NCBI GenBank assembly: GCA_963836605.1
Contig: CAWIKB010000009.1
Span: forward strand, 1,054,001 to 1,118,000
Length of the DNA stretch: 64,000 nt
DNA from: Bog-473 sp963836605
GTDB lineage: Bacteria; Actinomycetota; Acidimicrobiia; Acidimicrobiales; RAAP-2
Reading direction: 5' to 3'
The translations under genes were made by a program, and so were the position numbers. This document shows positions 8,123-17,056 of the stretch, piece by piece; the stretch's first letter is position 1; every line of letters begins with the position of its first letter. The notes under the pieces were generated by a model. It did not search any database. It was not told the origin of the DNA and saw only the letters and a program-made list of their open reading frames with translations.

Positions 8123-9430
8123 GTTCGACCCCTCCAGGGCTTCCAGCCGCCGGCGCACGGACTCGGCGTGGGCCGGGAGCCCCTCGACGTCGGCCAGGGT
8201 GATGACCGATGGTCCCAGGGTCCGCAGGGCGTCGGGGGTCACGCGCACCGCGTGGATGTGGCGCCGGAAATCGTCCGCCCGGAGCGCGGAGGAAAAGCGC
8301 GCGGTGCGGTTGGTCGGGAGCACATGGTTGGGCCCGGCGATGTAGTCGCCCACGCTGGCCGGGGCCCACGGCCCGATGAAGACGGCGCCGGCGCTCTCCA
8401 CCCGGGGCACCAGGGCCAGCGCGTCCGCCTCGGGCACCATCAACTGCAGGTGCTCGGGGGCCACGGTGTTGGCCACCGCCATGGCGGCAGAGGGATCGTC
8501 GACCAGGCAGGCGATGCCCGCCGAGGCCAGGGTCGCCTCGAGGTCGGCCCGCCGGGGTGACGCCGCCACGATACGGTCGACCTCGGCGGAGACCGCGGCC
8601 AACATCGGCTCGTCCCAGGTGACCAGCCAGGCCAACCCGTCGGGGCCGTGCTCGGCCTGGACCACCAGGTCGACGGCAGCGAACTCGGGCGGTGTGGCCG
8701 GCCCGGCCACGACCACGATCTCGGAGGGCCCGGCGAAGGCCGACGCCACGCCGACCACGCCACTGACCTGGCGTTTGGCTTCCGCCACGTAGGCGTTGCC
8801 CGGCCCGGCGATCACGTCGACCCGGGGCACAGTGGACGTGCCGTAGGCCATGGCGCCGATGGCCTGTGCCCCACCGACCCGGACCACCTGGTCGATCCCG
8901 GCCACGGCCGCCGCGGCGAGCGTGGCGTCGTCCACCCGCCCGTCGGAGCCCGGGGGCACGCAGAGCACGATGTCCTCCACGCCGGCCACCCGGGCGGGGG
9001 CGGCGCACATGAGGACGGTCGAGGGGTATCGAGCACGGCCGCCCGGCGCGTACAGCCCGGCCCGGCGCACGGGGCGGAAGAGGTGATCCACCGTCACCCC
9101 GCCCGACTCGAACTCCCCCGGCGGGGTGCCTTCGTGGGCGTGATAGGCCACGATGCGCCCGTAGGCCAGCTCGAGCGCGTCCCGCACCTCCCAGGGCACC
9201 CGGGAGCGGGCGACCTCGATCTCCTCGGGCGGCACCATCAGCCCGTCGGCGACATCGGCCCCGTCGAATTGCTTGGTCAGGCGGATGACGGCTTCGTCGC
9301 CCTGGCGGCGCACCTGGCTGAGCACCTCGGCCACGGCTTCGTGCACGTTCGAGCCCGGGTCGTCGGGGCGCGGCAGGACCCCGTCGAACGGCGGCGCGGT
9401 GCCGCGCAGGTCGAGCCGGCGAAGGGACAT
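8120..9430 (-). CDS. hisD: Histidinol dehydrogenase
   Basis: HisD oxidises histidinol to histidine in two NAD-dependent steps. The 436-residue protein is colinear with the E. coli enzyme: catalytic E326 and H327 (APEHLQL) and Zn ligands Q258, H261, D362 and H421 all fall within two residues of their E. coli positions. VDVIAGPGNAYVAEAKR (204-220) and GPNHVLPT (366-373) are intact. It is the first gene of the his operon. The 69 bases upstream separate it from a divergent small gene and hold TAGCCT 14 bases before the ATG, a possible -10 element; no clear -35 or attenuator was seen. Confidence 0.97.
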   Translation of the reverse strand: MSLRRLDLRGTAPPFDGVLPRPDDPGSNVHEAVAEVLSQVRRQGDEAVIRLTKQFDGADVADGLMVPPEEIEVARSRVPWEVRDALELAYGRIVAYHAHEGTPPGEFESGGVTVDHLFRPVRRAGLYAPGGRARYPSTVLMCAAPARVAGVEDIVLCVPPGSDGRVDDATLAAAAVAGIDQVVRVGGAQAIGAMAYGTSTVPRVDVIAGPGNAYVAEAKRQVSGVVGVASAFAGPSEIVVVAGPATPPEFAAVDLVVQAEHGPDGLAWLVTWDEPMLAAVSAEVDRIVAASPRRADLEATLASAGIACLVDDPSAAMAVANTVAPEHLQLMVPEADALALVPRVESAGAVFIGPWAPASVGDYIAGPNHVLPTNRTARFSSALRADDFRRHIHAVRVTPDALRTLGPSVITLADVEGLPAHAESVRRRLEALEGSN

Positions 9431-9499
9431 GGAACCACAAGGCTACTGAGGGCGTCGTCGACGGTGGTCACGACGTGGCCCATCGGCCATCATCGGGGG

Positions 9500-9685
9500 A
9501 TGACATCAGCGGCCGAGCTCTCCTCCCTGTCCTCCACCCTCCAGGAATTGAACGATCGCGTCACCGCCATGGCCGAGGCGGCGCAGGCACAGAGCAACGA
9601 GGACATGGCCCACGAGCTGTTCGCGGTCGAGCGGGCGCTGGGTGGGGCCCTGCGCCGGCTGCGGCGGTTCGCTCAGACGGCGTAG
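9500..9685 (+). CDS. Small helical protein of unknown function
   Basis: The 61-residue product MTSAAELSSLSSTLQELNDR... is almost all helix-forming, with heptad-like Leu/Val/Ala spacing, an acidic first half and a basic end (ALRRLRRFAQ). I do not recognise a family. It is divergent from hisD (69 bases) and its last 13 bases overlap the end of the PIN gene on the other strand. The start ATG 9500 has only a G-run as ribosome site. A coding role is supported by its placement and lack of alternative annotation, not by homology. Confidence 0.5.
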   Translation: MTSAAELSSLSSTLQELNDRVTAMAEAAQAQSNEDMAHELFAVERALGGALRRLRRFAQTA

Positions 9686-10098
9686 AGCACCAGCTCGTGC
9701 CCGAGCTGGGTGGCCGCGTTGCGGAGCACGGCTTGGCGCTGGGCCACCACGGCGCAATTGCGCCGATCGGCCAGCTCTATCACGGCCATCACCGCCAACT
9801 CCGAGGTGTCGCAGCGCACGGCCAGATCGCCGGAGCGCCGGGCCGCCTCGTAGGTGAAGGGCTCCACCTCGGTGCCGTCGAGGAGCTCGTTGATCCGGTC
9901 GCTGCGGGCCTCGGTCCGGTATCCCTCGGCCACGGCGACGGCCGGGATGAGCGGCACGATCCCGTTGGAGAGCGCCGCGCGGTGCAAGGCCCACATCATG
10001 CGATCGCCCCGGGCCGCCGCGTGCAGTGCGCCCACGCCGTAGACCAGGCCCTCCCGTCGCGGCGGGGTCACTACGGTCACCCGGTTCACCGGCGTCAT
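9673..10098 (-). CDS. PIN-domain protein with degenerate active site (VapC-like partner)
   Basis: The 141-residue product follows the layout of actinobacterial PIN ribonuclease toxins: LVYGVGALHAAARGDRMMWA, IPLIPAVAVAEGYR, LLDGTEVEPFTYEAARRSGD, CDTSELAVMAVIELA, CAVVAQRQ, GHELVLYAV. At the places where PIN enzymes have Asp it has other residues: Gly in VYGVGAL (usually V-L-D-x-x-A-L), Val-Met instead of Val-Asp-Ala after TSE, and AQRQ instead of TSDPxD. The metal site is therefore probably lost. ATG 10098 overlaps the antitoxin stop (ATGA), the normal order for such pairs. Confidence 0.7.
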   Translation of the reverse strand: MTPVNRVTVVTPPRREGLVYGVGALHAAARGDRMMWALHRAALSNGIVPLIPAVAVAEGYRTEARSDRINELLDGTEVEPFTYEAARRSGDLAVRCDTSELAVMAVIELADRRNCAVVAQRQAVLRNAATQLGHELVLYAV

Positions 10099-10361
10099 CG
10101 CCGGCGCACCCGGGAGGCCACGCCCGAGACACCCGAGCGCAAGCGGGCCAACAGGGCCTCCCCGGCGGCGAGCTCCTCGGGACTGAGCGAACCGGTCTCC
10201 CCCTCCCAAGCCGCCACGCCGCGCAGGCCCTGGCGTACCCGGAGCTGCTTCTCGGCCGCACTGGACAGCCAGGCGCTGAAGGAGACGCCGTCTTCCTTGG
10301 CGGCCAATTCGACCGAGGCGGCCACTTCGTCGCCCAAGGACACCGAGCGCTTCGTCACCAT
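10095..10361 (-). CDS. Putative antitoxin (ribbon-helix-helix-like) of the PIN pair
   Basis: An 88-residue protein starting MVTKRSVSLGDEVAASVELA. The short basic strand KRSVSL followed by two helices (DEVAASVELAAKEDG, SFSAWLSSAAEKQLRV) is the ribbon-helix-helix pattern; the rest (SLSPEELAAGEALLARL, then a basic end) would be the partner-binding tail. It precedes and overlaps the PIN gene by 4 bases. The direct repeats at 10371-10390, just upstream of its ATG, are a plausible autoregulatory site. No DNA-binding motif can be proved by eye. Confidence 0.65.
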   Translation of the reverse strand: MVTKRSVSLGDEVAASVELAAKEDGVSFSAWLSSAAEKQLRVRQGLRGVAAWEGETGSLSPEELAAGEALLARLRSGVSGVASRVRRR

Positions 10362-10370
10362 GCGAAGAGG

Positions 10371-10390
10371 GTAGCACCCCCAGTAGCACC
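10371..10390. promoter_or_regulatory. Direct repeat, possible operator of the antitoxin gene
   Basis: The octamer GTAGCACC occurs twice, at 10371-10378 and 10383-10390, 12 bases apart, so close to one helical turn. It lies 10 bases upstream of the antitoxin start, over the expected promoter (TACCCT on the minus strand could be a -10). Ribbon-helix-helix antitoxins often bind repeated short sites on one face of the DNA. The function is inferred from position only. Confidence 0.4.
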
Positions 10391-10420
10391 AACGCACCCG
10401 CGGAGCCCAGCGGGGAAACA

Positions 10421-10448
10421 CCAATGCCGGCCCTGAGGCCGGCATTGG
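10421..10448 (-). terminator. Perfect 12-bp hairpin, likely terminator after nth
   Basis: CCAATGCCGGCC and its exact reverse complement flank a CTGA loop (10421-10432 and 10437-10448). On the minus strand the hairpin lies 98 bases after the nth stop and is followed by TGTTT. The U-tract is weak, but the stem is very stable. It separates nth from the antitoxin/PIN pair. Confidence 0.55.
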
Positions 10449-10546
10449 GCGAGTCGGCCGGGAGGCGGATCCCAGCAACGACTCTTTCGGAACCAGGTGG
10501 CGGGAACCGGTTCCACCCCCCATCGTAGCGCGAGGCCCTCGAAATG

Positions 10547-11203
10547 TCAGCCAATCAATCCCGCCGACGGGCAGACATCGGCCAGCACGCAGCGGCCACA
10601 ATCCGGGTTGCGAGCCCGGCAGGTCGCCCGCCCGTGCAAAATCAAGCGCAGGCTGAACGACCCTCTCTCGAGCGCGGGGACGAGGGCATTGAGCTCGTGC
10701 TCCACCTTGACCGGATCTCGCCCGGTGCTCAGGCCGAGGCGCCCGGCCAGCCGGAGCACGTGGGTGTCGACGGGAAGGCCCGGAAGCCCGAAGCCCACAC
10801 TGCGCAGCACGTTGGCCGTCTTGCGCCCGACCCCGGGCAGCGTGACCAGCTCATCGAGGTCGCGGGGGACCTCACCCCCGAAACGGTCCTCGACGGCCTG
10901 GGCCATCCCGATGAGGCTGCGCGTCTTTGACCGGAAGAAGCCGGTGCTGCGGATGAGCTCCTCGACGCGGGCCGGATCGGCGCCGGCCAACGCCGCCGCG
11001 TCGGGATACGCCGAGAACAGCGCCGGGGTGGCCAGGTTGACGCGGACGTCGGTGCACTGCGCGGAGAGGATGGTGGCGACCAGGAGCTGGAACGGGGTGC
11101 CAAAGTCCAAGGCACACAGCTCGGCGGCGGTGCCCGGGAACTCCTCGGCCAGGCGCGCCGCCACGACGCGGGCCCTTCCCTTGGGTGTGCGCGGGCGTCC
11201 CAC
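10547..11203 (-). CDS. nth: Endonuclease III
   Basis: A base-excision repair glycosylase/AP lyase for oxidised pyrimidines. The 218 residues include the helix-hairpin-helix LPGVGRKTANVLRS with the Schiff-base lysine K128, catalytic D146 in LPVDTHVLRL, and a [4Fe-4S] set at C195, C202, C205 and C211 with the canonical C-x6-C-x2-C-x5-C spacing. ATILSAQCTD is the usual N-terminal motif. It is divergent from mshD with 47 bases between. Confidence 0.96.
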   Translation of the reverse strand: MGRPRTPKGRARVVAARLAEEFPGTAAELCALDFGTPFQLLVATILSAQCTDVRVNLATPALFSAYPDAAALAGADPARVEELIRSTGFFRSKTRSLIGMAQAVEDRFGGEVPRDLDELVTLPGVGRKTANVLRSVGFGLPGLPVDTHVLRLAGRLGLSTGRDPVKVEHELNALVPALERGSFSLRLILHGRATCRARNPDCGRCVLADVCPSAGLIG

Positions 11204-11250
11204 TTCGCCACGGTACCCGGGGGTTCGGGGTCGGGGGTTAACGTGCGGCC

Positions 11251-12273
11251 GTGAGTCTGCCCGTGCATGTGCAGGTGCTGGACCATCTCGACCCGGCCCA
11301 ACAGGCGACCCTCGACGACCTGGTCCGCCGGGTCGAAGAGGCCGACCAGCATCCGGCCCTGTCCGAGGACCTCCGCGGTGCCTCCGGGCGAGTGGAGCTG
11401 CAGGAGCACCAGGCGCTGGCCGTGCTGGCCGAAGTGGGCGGCCCGGGCGGCGAGGGCAGCGAGAGCGGCGAGGACCGCAAGGGCCGCAAGTTGGTCGGGT
11501 GCGCCACCCTCACTCCCGGTGGCGACGGCTTCACCGCACTGCATGTGGCGGTCGACCCGGCCTGGCGTCCCGGGAAGGAGGTCGGCGGGGTCGACGCCGT
11601 CGGGACTGGGATCGGCGGGGGCGACATCCGCGGCACCCTCATCGCGGCGGCCCTGGAACGGGCGGCTACTCCGGTACGGCTGTGGATCATGCAGGCCGAC
11701 GACACTGACGATCGGGCTATGGCCTCCACCGGCTTTCGGCCTGAGCGCGACCTACTCCAAATGCGGGTGCCCCTCCCCTTGCCCGCCGACGTCGTGGCCG
11801 CCACCCGACCGGTGGCCACCAGGCCTTTCCGGCCCGGCCCCGACGACGAGGTGTGGCTCTCCGTCAACAACCGGGCCTTCGCCGGACATCCCGAACAGGG
11901 GCACTGGACCCTCGACACGTTGCACGGCCGCCAACGGGCCGCATGGTTCGACCCCGCCGGGTTCCTGGTGGCCGAGGACACCGAGCGGGGTGGCCTCATC
12001 GGGTCCTGCTGGACGAAGGTCCACCGCCAGGTCACGCCGGCGCTGGGGGAGATCTACGTGATCTCCGTGGAACCGTCCCGCCACGGCCAGGGGTGGGGCC
12101 GCGCCCTCACGGTCGCGGGCCTGCAATGGCTCTCAGGACAGGGCCTGACGGTCGGCATGCTCTACACGGACGCCTCCAACGGTGCCGCCGTGGCCCTGTA
12201 CCGGTCGCTCGGCTTCACCGTCGATCACATCGACCGGTCCTATGTCGCCGTGGTGCCGCCGCCGGCCGACTAG
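11251..12273 (+). CDS. mshD: Mycothiol acetyltransferase (mycothiol synthase)
   Basis: MshD acetylates Cys-GlcN-Ins in the last step of mycothiol synthesis, the actinobacterial thiol. The 340 residues form two tandem GNAT domains. The family hallmark VNNRAFAGHPEQGHW begins the second domain, followed by GEIYVISVEPSRHGQGWGRAL (acetyl-CoA loop) and YTDASNGAAVALYRSLGF. The first domain is degenerate as usual and holds a Gly/Glu/Ser-rich insertion near residues 63-78 that looks like a slippage product. The start GTG 11251 has no strong ribosome site. It ends 4 bases inside the convergent VIT gene. Confidence 0.92.
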   Translation: MSLPVHVQVLDHLDPAQQATLDDLVRRVEEADQHPALSEDLRGASGRVELQEHQALAVLAEVGGPGGEGSESGEDRKGRKLVGCATLTPGGDGFTALHVAVDPAWRPGKEVGGVDAVGTGIGGGDIRGTLIAAALERAATPVRLWIMQADDTDDRAMASTGFRPERDLLQMRVPLPLPADVVAATRPVATRPFRPGPDDEVWLSVNNRAFAGHPEQGHWTLDTLHGRQRAAWFDPAGFLVAEDTERGGLIGSCWTKVHRQVTPALGEIYVISVEPSRHGQGWGRALTVAGLQWLSGQGLTVGMLYTDASNGAAVALYRSLGFTVDHIDRSYVAVVPPPAD

Positions 12274-12977
12274 CTGATCCCGGTGCCGATGGCGCGGCCG
12301 ACCCCGAAGGTGACGCCCGCCGCCACCCCGGTCACGACGAGCTGGCGCAGCGCCGAGCGGAGGAACGAGCGCTCGGTGTAGGCAGCCAGGACGGCACCCA
12401 CCACGACCGACGCCACGGCCGCCAGCGCCACCGAGGCCCAGATGGCCTTGGCGCCGCCGGTGATGAGCCAAGGGAGAAGCGGGATGAAGGCGCCCAGCGC
12501 GAAACTGAAGAACGAGGCCAGCGCGGCCTGGATGGGCGAGCCCAATTGCTCGACATCGATACCGAGTTCTTCCCGGGCATGCGTCTCGAGCGCCAGCTTC
12601 GGATCCTGCATGACCTCGTTCGCCATATCCGCGGCCACGCCAGGGTCGATACCCCGCTGCACGTACATGCCCCGCAGCTCGTTGGTCTCCCCCTCCGGGC
12701 TCTTCCTGAGCGCCCTTCGTTCCACCTCGAGCTCGCGCTCGAGCAGTTCCCGCTGCGCGCTCATGGAGAGGTACTCCCCCGCCGCCATGGAGAACGAACC
12801 GGCCACCAGCCCGGCCACTCCGGCCAGACGCACGATGCCCGGGCCCGGATTGGCGCCCGCCATGCCCAGGACCAGGGAGACGTTGGTGACGAGCCCATCG
12901 CTCACGCCGAAGACGGCAGCTCGGGCGCCGCCACCCTGAATGTTCCGGTGCTGATGCGGATGGGGTCGGTCGTCCAC
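12270..12977 (-). CDS. VIT/CCC1-family metal transporter
   Basis: A 235-residue membrane protein of the vacuolar iron transporter family, which moves Fe(II) or Mn(II). VFGVSDGLVTNVSLVLGMAG and GSFSMAAGEYLSMSAQRE (membrane helices 1 and 2) are the family signatures; three C-terminal helices follow an acidic cytosolic segment (about 80-145). The N-terminal tail holds HPHQH, a possible extra metal ligand. The start GTG 12977 is tentative; the next gene is divergent. Confidence 0.9.
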   Translation of the reverse strand: MDDRPHPHQHRNIQGGGARAAVFGVSDGLVTNVSLVLGMAGANPGPGIVRLAGVAGLVAGSFSMAAGEYLSMSAQRELLERELEVERRALRKSPEGETNELRGMYVQRGIDPGVAADMANEVMQDPKLALETHAREELGIDVEQLGSPIQAALASFFSFALGAFIPLLPWLITGGAKAIWASVALAAVASVVVGAVLAAYTERSFLRSALRQLVVTGVAAGVTFGVGRAIGTGIS

Positions 12978-13105
12978 CCCAGGCAGCGTAGTGACGGACC
13001 ACGGTCCTGTCGTCAGGCGGCGGTACCACCGCGCGAAGGAGGTCGTGTCGGCCCACAGGTAGGGTGCCTTGGCCGAAACTCCCTACCTCGAGCGAGGAGC
13101 GCACT

Positions 13106-13570
13106 ATGAGCACCACGAGCACCACCGTCAACGGCGTCGATGCCTTCCACGACCTGGTCGGACAACATCTCGGATACTCGGAGTGGCAACCCGTGACCCA
13201 GGAGCGGGTCAACACCTTCGCCGACGCCACCGATGATCACCAGTGGATCCACGTGGACCCCGAGCGGGCCAAGGACGGGCCGTTCGGCGGGCCCATCGCC
13301 CACGGCTACCTGACCCTGTCCTTGGCACCGGTTCTCCTGAACAAGGTGCTGCGGGTCGACAACATGAAGTTCGGCATCAACTACGGCGCCAACAAGGTCC
13401 GCTTTCCCTCACCGGTGCCCGTCGGGGCCGAGCTGCGCATGGGCGTCACCGTGGCCTCGGCCGACGACGTCGAGGGCGGCGTGCAGGTCACCTACGACCT
13501 GGTGATGGAAATCCGCGACGCGCCGAAGCCGGCCTGCGTCGCCCAAGTGGTCTACCGCTACTACCGCTGA
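13106..13570 (+). CDS. MaoC-like (R)-specific enoyl-CoA hydratase
   Basis: A 154-residue hot-dog-fold protein. The hydratase-2 motif is present as FADATDDHQWIHVDPERA, with the catalytic Asp and His four residues apart, followed by GPFGGPIAHGYLTLSL. Relatives hydrate trans-2-enoyl-CoA in fatty acid oxidation or polymer synthesis. ATG 13106 follows GAGGAG by eight bases. It is 8 bases upstream of menG, so the two are probably co-transcribed. Confidence 0.9.
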   Translation: MSTTSTTVNGVDAFHDLVGQHLGYSEWQPVTQERVNTFADATDDHQWIHVDPERAKDGPFGGPIAHGYLTLSLAPVLLNKVLRVDNMKFGINYGANKVRFPSPVPVGAELRMGVTVASADDVEGGVQVTYDLVMEIRDAPKPACVAQVVYRYYR

Positions 13571-13578
13571 GCACGACC

Positions 13579-14277
13579 ATGGACTCGCTGCCCGAGGGTG
13601 CGGTCAAGACGGCGCACGTCCGGTCCATGTTCGACGCCATCGCCCCGCGCTACGACCTGGTGAACCGGCTCATGACGCTCGGCCTCGACCAGTCCTGGCG
13701 GCGGACCACCGTCAGAGCGCTTGCCTTACCGCCGCGCTCGCTCGTCCTCGACCTGGCCTGCGGCACGGGCGACCTCTCCCGTCTCGCCGCGAAGCAGGGA
13801 CTGCGGGTCATCGGGGCGGACCTCAGTGCGGGCATGCTGGCCGCCAATCACGCCGGTGCCCCTCTGGTGCACGCCGATTGCAGCCGGCTCCCCTTTCCCG
13901 ACGGCGCCTTCGACGGCGTGGTCTGCGGCTACGCCCTGCGGAACTTCACGGATCTGGGTGAGGCGCTGACCGAGACGGCCCGCGTCCTGCGCCCCGGAGG
14001 ACGGGTTGCCCTGCTCGAAGTCGACGCGCCGACGTCGCCGGCCCTCCGAGCCGGCTACCGCGTCTGGTTCGAAAAGGTCGTCCCGATGCTCGGTGGCGCC
14101 CTGTCGGACCGGCAGGCCTACGAGTACCTGCCCCGATCAACGGCCTACCTCCCGGCCGGGCCGGCGCTGCGCCGCCTGCTCGGTCACGCGGGCTACTCCG
14201 CCGTCGGCATCCGACCCCTGGCGGGCGGACTGAGTCAACTCCTCGTGGCCACCCGGAGTGGCACGCCCACCGCGTGA
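13579..14277 (+). CDS. menG: Demethylmenaquinone methyltransferase
   Basis: A 232-residue UbiE/MenG-type SAM methyltransferase that makes menaquinone from its demethyl form. VRSMFDAIAPRYDLVNRLMT at the N-terminus and VLDLACGTGDLSRLA (SAM site) are diagnostic, with CGYALRNFTD and VLRPGGRVALLE further on. The start ATG 13579 is set by the family's N-terminus; a longer open frame upstream runs out of frame through the MaoC-like gene. menF follows 10 bases later. Confidence 0.93.
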   Translation: MDSLPEGAVKTAHVRSMFDAIAPRYDLVNRLMTLGLDQSWRRTTVRALALPPRSLVLDLACGTGDLSRLAAKQGLRVIGADLSAGMLAANHAGAPLVHADCSRLPFPDGAFDGVVCGYALRNFTDLGEALTETARVLRPGGRVALLEVDAPTSPALRAGYRVWFEKVVPMLGGALSDRQAYEYLPRSTAYLPAGPALRRLLGHAGYSAVGIRPLAGGLSQLLVATRSGTPTA

Positions 14278-14287
14278 ACATGGCCGC

Positions 14288-15577
14288 GTGACTCGTACGG
14301 AGTTGCACGCCCGGTCGGTGCCGCTGGAATTCGGTCCCGATGCACTGCAGTTCGACGGGAGCCCGACCGTCCTCTTCGACCGACCCGGACTCACCCTGGT
14401 CGGCTGGGGTACCGCGGTCCTGGTCGAGGCGGCCGAGGCCGAGGGAGTGCTGGCGTCGATCCCTTGTGATGATGCCGTGCGACGAACCGGATCGGGCGTC
14501 GTCGGCCTGGGGGCCCTTCCTTTTGATGCGCCGCTCCGTGGTCACCTCATCGTGCCCCGTTTCACCATGGGCATCGAGCGCGACGGCGATGGAGAGACCC
14601 ACCGCTGGGCCACGGCGGTGGGGCCCACCGATGAACCCCTGCCCACCACCGACGAGCTCTTCGATTCGGTGATCTGGCAGTACGGGACCACCGACGGCCG
14701 CGGAACGGGACCCGACGTGCAGATCACCTCGGTGGAGATGCCACTGGCGAGTGCCGAGTATGCCGGCATGGTCCAACGAGTGGTGGACACACTCGAAGCG
14801 CCCGATGCGGCCCTTCGAAAGGTGGTGCTGTCCCGCCCGCTCACGGCCCGCCTGTCCGGTCCGCTCCCGCTGGCGCTCGTGTTGCGCCGACTCCGGACCC
14901 ATGAGCCCCAGTGCACTGTTTTCTCCCTCCCGATCCCCGAGGGCACGTTCTTCGGGGCCTCACCCGAGCTCCTCATCGCCCGGGCGGGTCGACGCGTGAT
15001 GTGTCACCCCTTGGCGGGGACCGTCGCCCGGGGTGACACCGCTCGCTCTGATGCCGACGCGCAGGGATACCTGGCGGGATCCTCGAAGGAACAGGCTGAG
15101 CACCGCTTCGTCATCGATGACATCGAGGCGAGCCTGCGGCCGCTCTGTGACACCATGACCCTGCCCGCCTCACCCTCGGTGGTGACCTTCCGGGACGTGG
15201 CCCACCTGGGCACCCGCATCGAAGGCCACCTGAGCACCCCCGTCCCGGTCCTCGACCTGGTGCGGCGACTCCACCCGACCGCCGCGGTGGGGGGGACGCC
15301 ACGAGAGCTGGCCCTCCGCACCATCGTCGAGACGGAACCCGTACCGCGTGGCTACTGGGCGGGCCCGATCGGTTGGGCCGATGCCGCCGGGGACGGAGAG
15401 TGGATGATCGGCATCCGCAGCGCTTCTCTGAGTCCTGACGGCCAGACGGTCAACCTGCGCGCCGGAGGTGGAGTGGTGGCCGGTTCGGACGCGGCGGCCG
15501 AAGCGAAGGAGACCAACATCAAGGTGGCGTCCGTCCTCGAATCGGTGGTACCGGGCGGTTCAGTGCACCTGCGGTAG
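14288..15577 (+). CDS. menF: Isochorismate synthase
   Basis: The 429-residue product belongs to the chorismate-utilising family: GASPELLIAR, CHPLAGTVARG, SSKEQAEHRFVIDDI, LHPTAAVGGTPRE, GYWAGPIGWADAAGDGEW and GAGGGVVAGSDAAAEAKETN (reads RAGGGVV). TAAVGGTP is characteristic of isochorismate synthases, as opposed to TrpE. With menG beside it a role in menaquinone synthesis is favoured over siderophores. The GTG at 14288 is chosen as start. Its last 18 bases overlap the 3' end of the convergent sensor kinase. Confidence 0.9.
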   Translation: MTRTELHARSVPLEFGPDALQFDGSPTVLFDRPGLTLVGWGTAVLVEAAEAEGVLASIPCDDAVRRTGSGVVGLGALPFDAPLRGHLIVPRFTMGIERDGDGETHRWATAVGPTDEPLPTTDELFDSVIWQYGTTDGRGTGPDVQITSVEMPLASAEYAGMVQRVVDTLEAPDAALRKVVLSRPLTARLSGPLPLALVLRRLRTHEPQCTVFSLPIPEGTFFGASPELLIARAGRRVMCHPLAGTVARGDTARSDADAQGYLAGSSKEQAEHRFVIDDIEASLRPLCDTMTLPASPSVVTFRDVAHLGTRIEGHLSTPVPVLDLVRRLHPTAAVGGTPRELALRTIVETEPVPRGYWAGPIGWADAAGDGEWMIGIRSASLSPDGQTVNLRAGGGVVAGSDAAAEAKETNIKVASVLESVVPGGSVHLR

Positions 15578-17056
15578 CCGGAACCGGGACATCTGAGGGT
15601 CCGCGGCGAGGGCCACGCACAAAGGCAGCGTGACCACGAAGGACGCCCCTCCCCCGGGTGGCGACTCGACCCGGGCCGAACCGTGCAGAGCCTCGGCGAT
15701 GGCGCTGACGATGGCCAGGCCGAGCCCGGTACCCTGACCGGTCCGCGAGGGATCACCTCGGTAGAAGCGATCGAAGACCCGCGCCGCGTCGACCGGGCTG
15801 ATCCCCGGACCGGTATCGCGGACCCGGATGTAACCCGAGGCGCCCTCGACGCCCACCGTCACGATCACCTCGGTGCCGGCGGGCGTATGGGTCAGCGCGT
15901 TGCGGACCAGATTATGGGCCACCTGGGCCAGCCGCTCGGCGTCCCCGAAGACCATGACGGTCGGGCCCGCCCGCAGGGAGAGATGGTGATCGTGGTGGTG
16001 ATCCACCGCAATGGTGTCGTCAACCACGTCGGCACAGATGGCGCCCAGGTCGACCGGCTCCACCCGAAGAGGACGGTCGCGATCGAGCTCGGCCAGCAGG
16101 AGGAGGTCCTCGACCAGGCCGCCCATGCGGGCGGCTTCGTCCTCGATCCGCTGCAGAGCCTTGCGCCGGCTCACATCATCGGAGAACCCGCCGCGCCCGA
16201 GCAGCTCGGCGTAGCCCCGGATGGACGTCAACGGCGTGCGGAGCTCGTGCGATGCGCCGGCCACGAACTGACGGAGCCGCTCCTCGGAGGCCGTCTTGAC
16301 GTCAAACGCACCCTCGATCTGCGTCAGCATCTGGTTCAACGCCACGCCCAGGCGGCCCACTTCGGTGTCGGGCGGGCTCTCGGGGACGCGCCGTGTGAGA
16401 TCCCCTGAAGCGATGGCGTCGGCCGTCTCGGCCATGTCGGCCAATGGACGCAGACCTCGGCGCACCAACCAGAGCGCGAGGATGCCCGCCACCGCCACCA
16501 CGGCCAGGCTGGCCAGGAGCTCGATCCGGCGCAGTGAGGCCAGGGTGTTGTCGGTCGGATTCAACGAGAGGGCGGTGACCAGGGTGCCCTGCGGTACCTG
16601 CAGGGCCACAGCCCGGTACTGCGCACCACTGTCCCCCTTGGCGCCAACCACCACTGCATTGGGGTCCGGGCGATAGGTGCCGGCGTAGCGGCCGAAGTGG
16701 TGGTTGGGGTGGTTCTCGTATTCCACCGGTATGGTCCCCAGGAAGTTGGGCCGGGGGTCTGGTCGGTCCGGCGAGCCCGACGGCCGCCGCAAGATCACGT
16801 GCCCGTCTGTATCGAGGATCACGAGATAGACATCCGGGGAGACGCGATGGGAAAGGGCCGACTTGCTCACGGGCAGGTTGTGGCGCGCCGCGAAGTCCAA
16901 GTAATTGGCGGACAGCACCTCGGAGGAGGCCAATTGGGCGTCGGCCCGGCCGTAGAGGAAGGAGCTGACCGAGGCGTAGGTCACGATGTCGGCTACTCCG
17001 AGTCCAACCACCAGCAGGATGGCTATGACCGCCACCAACCGCCGGTGGAGGTTCAC
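15560..17056 (-). CDS. Sensor histidine kinase
   Basis: A 498-residue membrane kinase. Helix 1 spans about 8-30, an extracytoplasmic sensor domain follows to about 175, helix 2 is at about 178-202, then a HAMP linker. The H-box FVAGASHELRTPLTSIRGY (phosphorylated His near residue 267), N-box HNLVRNALTHTPAG, RVRDTGPGIS and GTGLGLAI are complete. It is an OmpR-partner type like MprB/TcrY. GTG 17056 overlaps the response regulator stop (GTGA). The sensed signal is unknown. Confidence 0.93.
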   Translation of the reverse strand: MNLHRRLVAVIAILLVVGLGVADIVTYASVSSFLYGRADAQLASSEVLSANYLDFAARHNLPVSKSALSHRVSPDVYLVILDTDGHVILRRPSGSPDRPDPRPNFLGTIPVEYENHPNHHFGRYAGTYRPDPNAVVVGAKGDSGAQYRAVALQVPQGTLVTALSLNPTDNTLASLRRIELLASLAVVAVAGILALWLVRRGLRPLADMAETADAIASGDLTRRVPESPPDTEVGRLGVALNQMLTQIEGAFDVKTASEERLRQFVAGASHELRTPLTSIRGYAELLGRGGFSDDVSRRKALQRIEDEAARMGGLVEDLLLLAELDRDRPLRVEPVDLGAICADVVDDTIAVDHHHDHHLSLRAGPTVMVFGDAERLAQVAHNLVRNALTHTPAGTEVIVTVGVEGASGYIRVRDTGPGISPVDAARVFDRFYRGDPSRTGQGTGLGLAIVSAIAEALHGSARVESPPGGGASFVVTLPLCVALAADPQMSRFRLPQVH

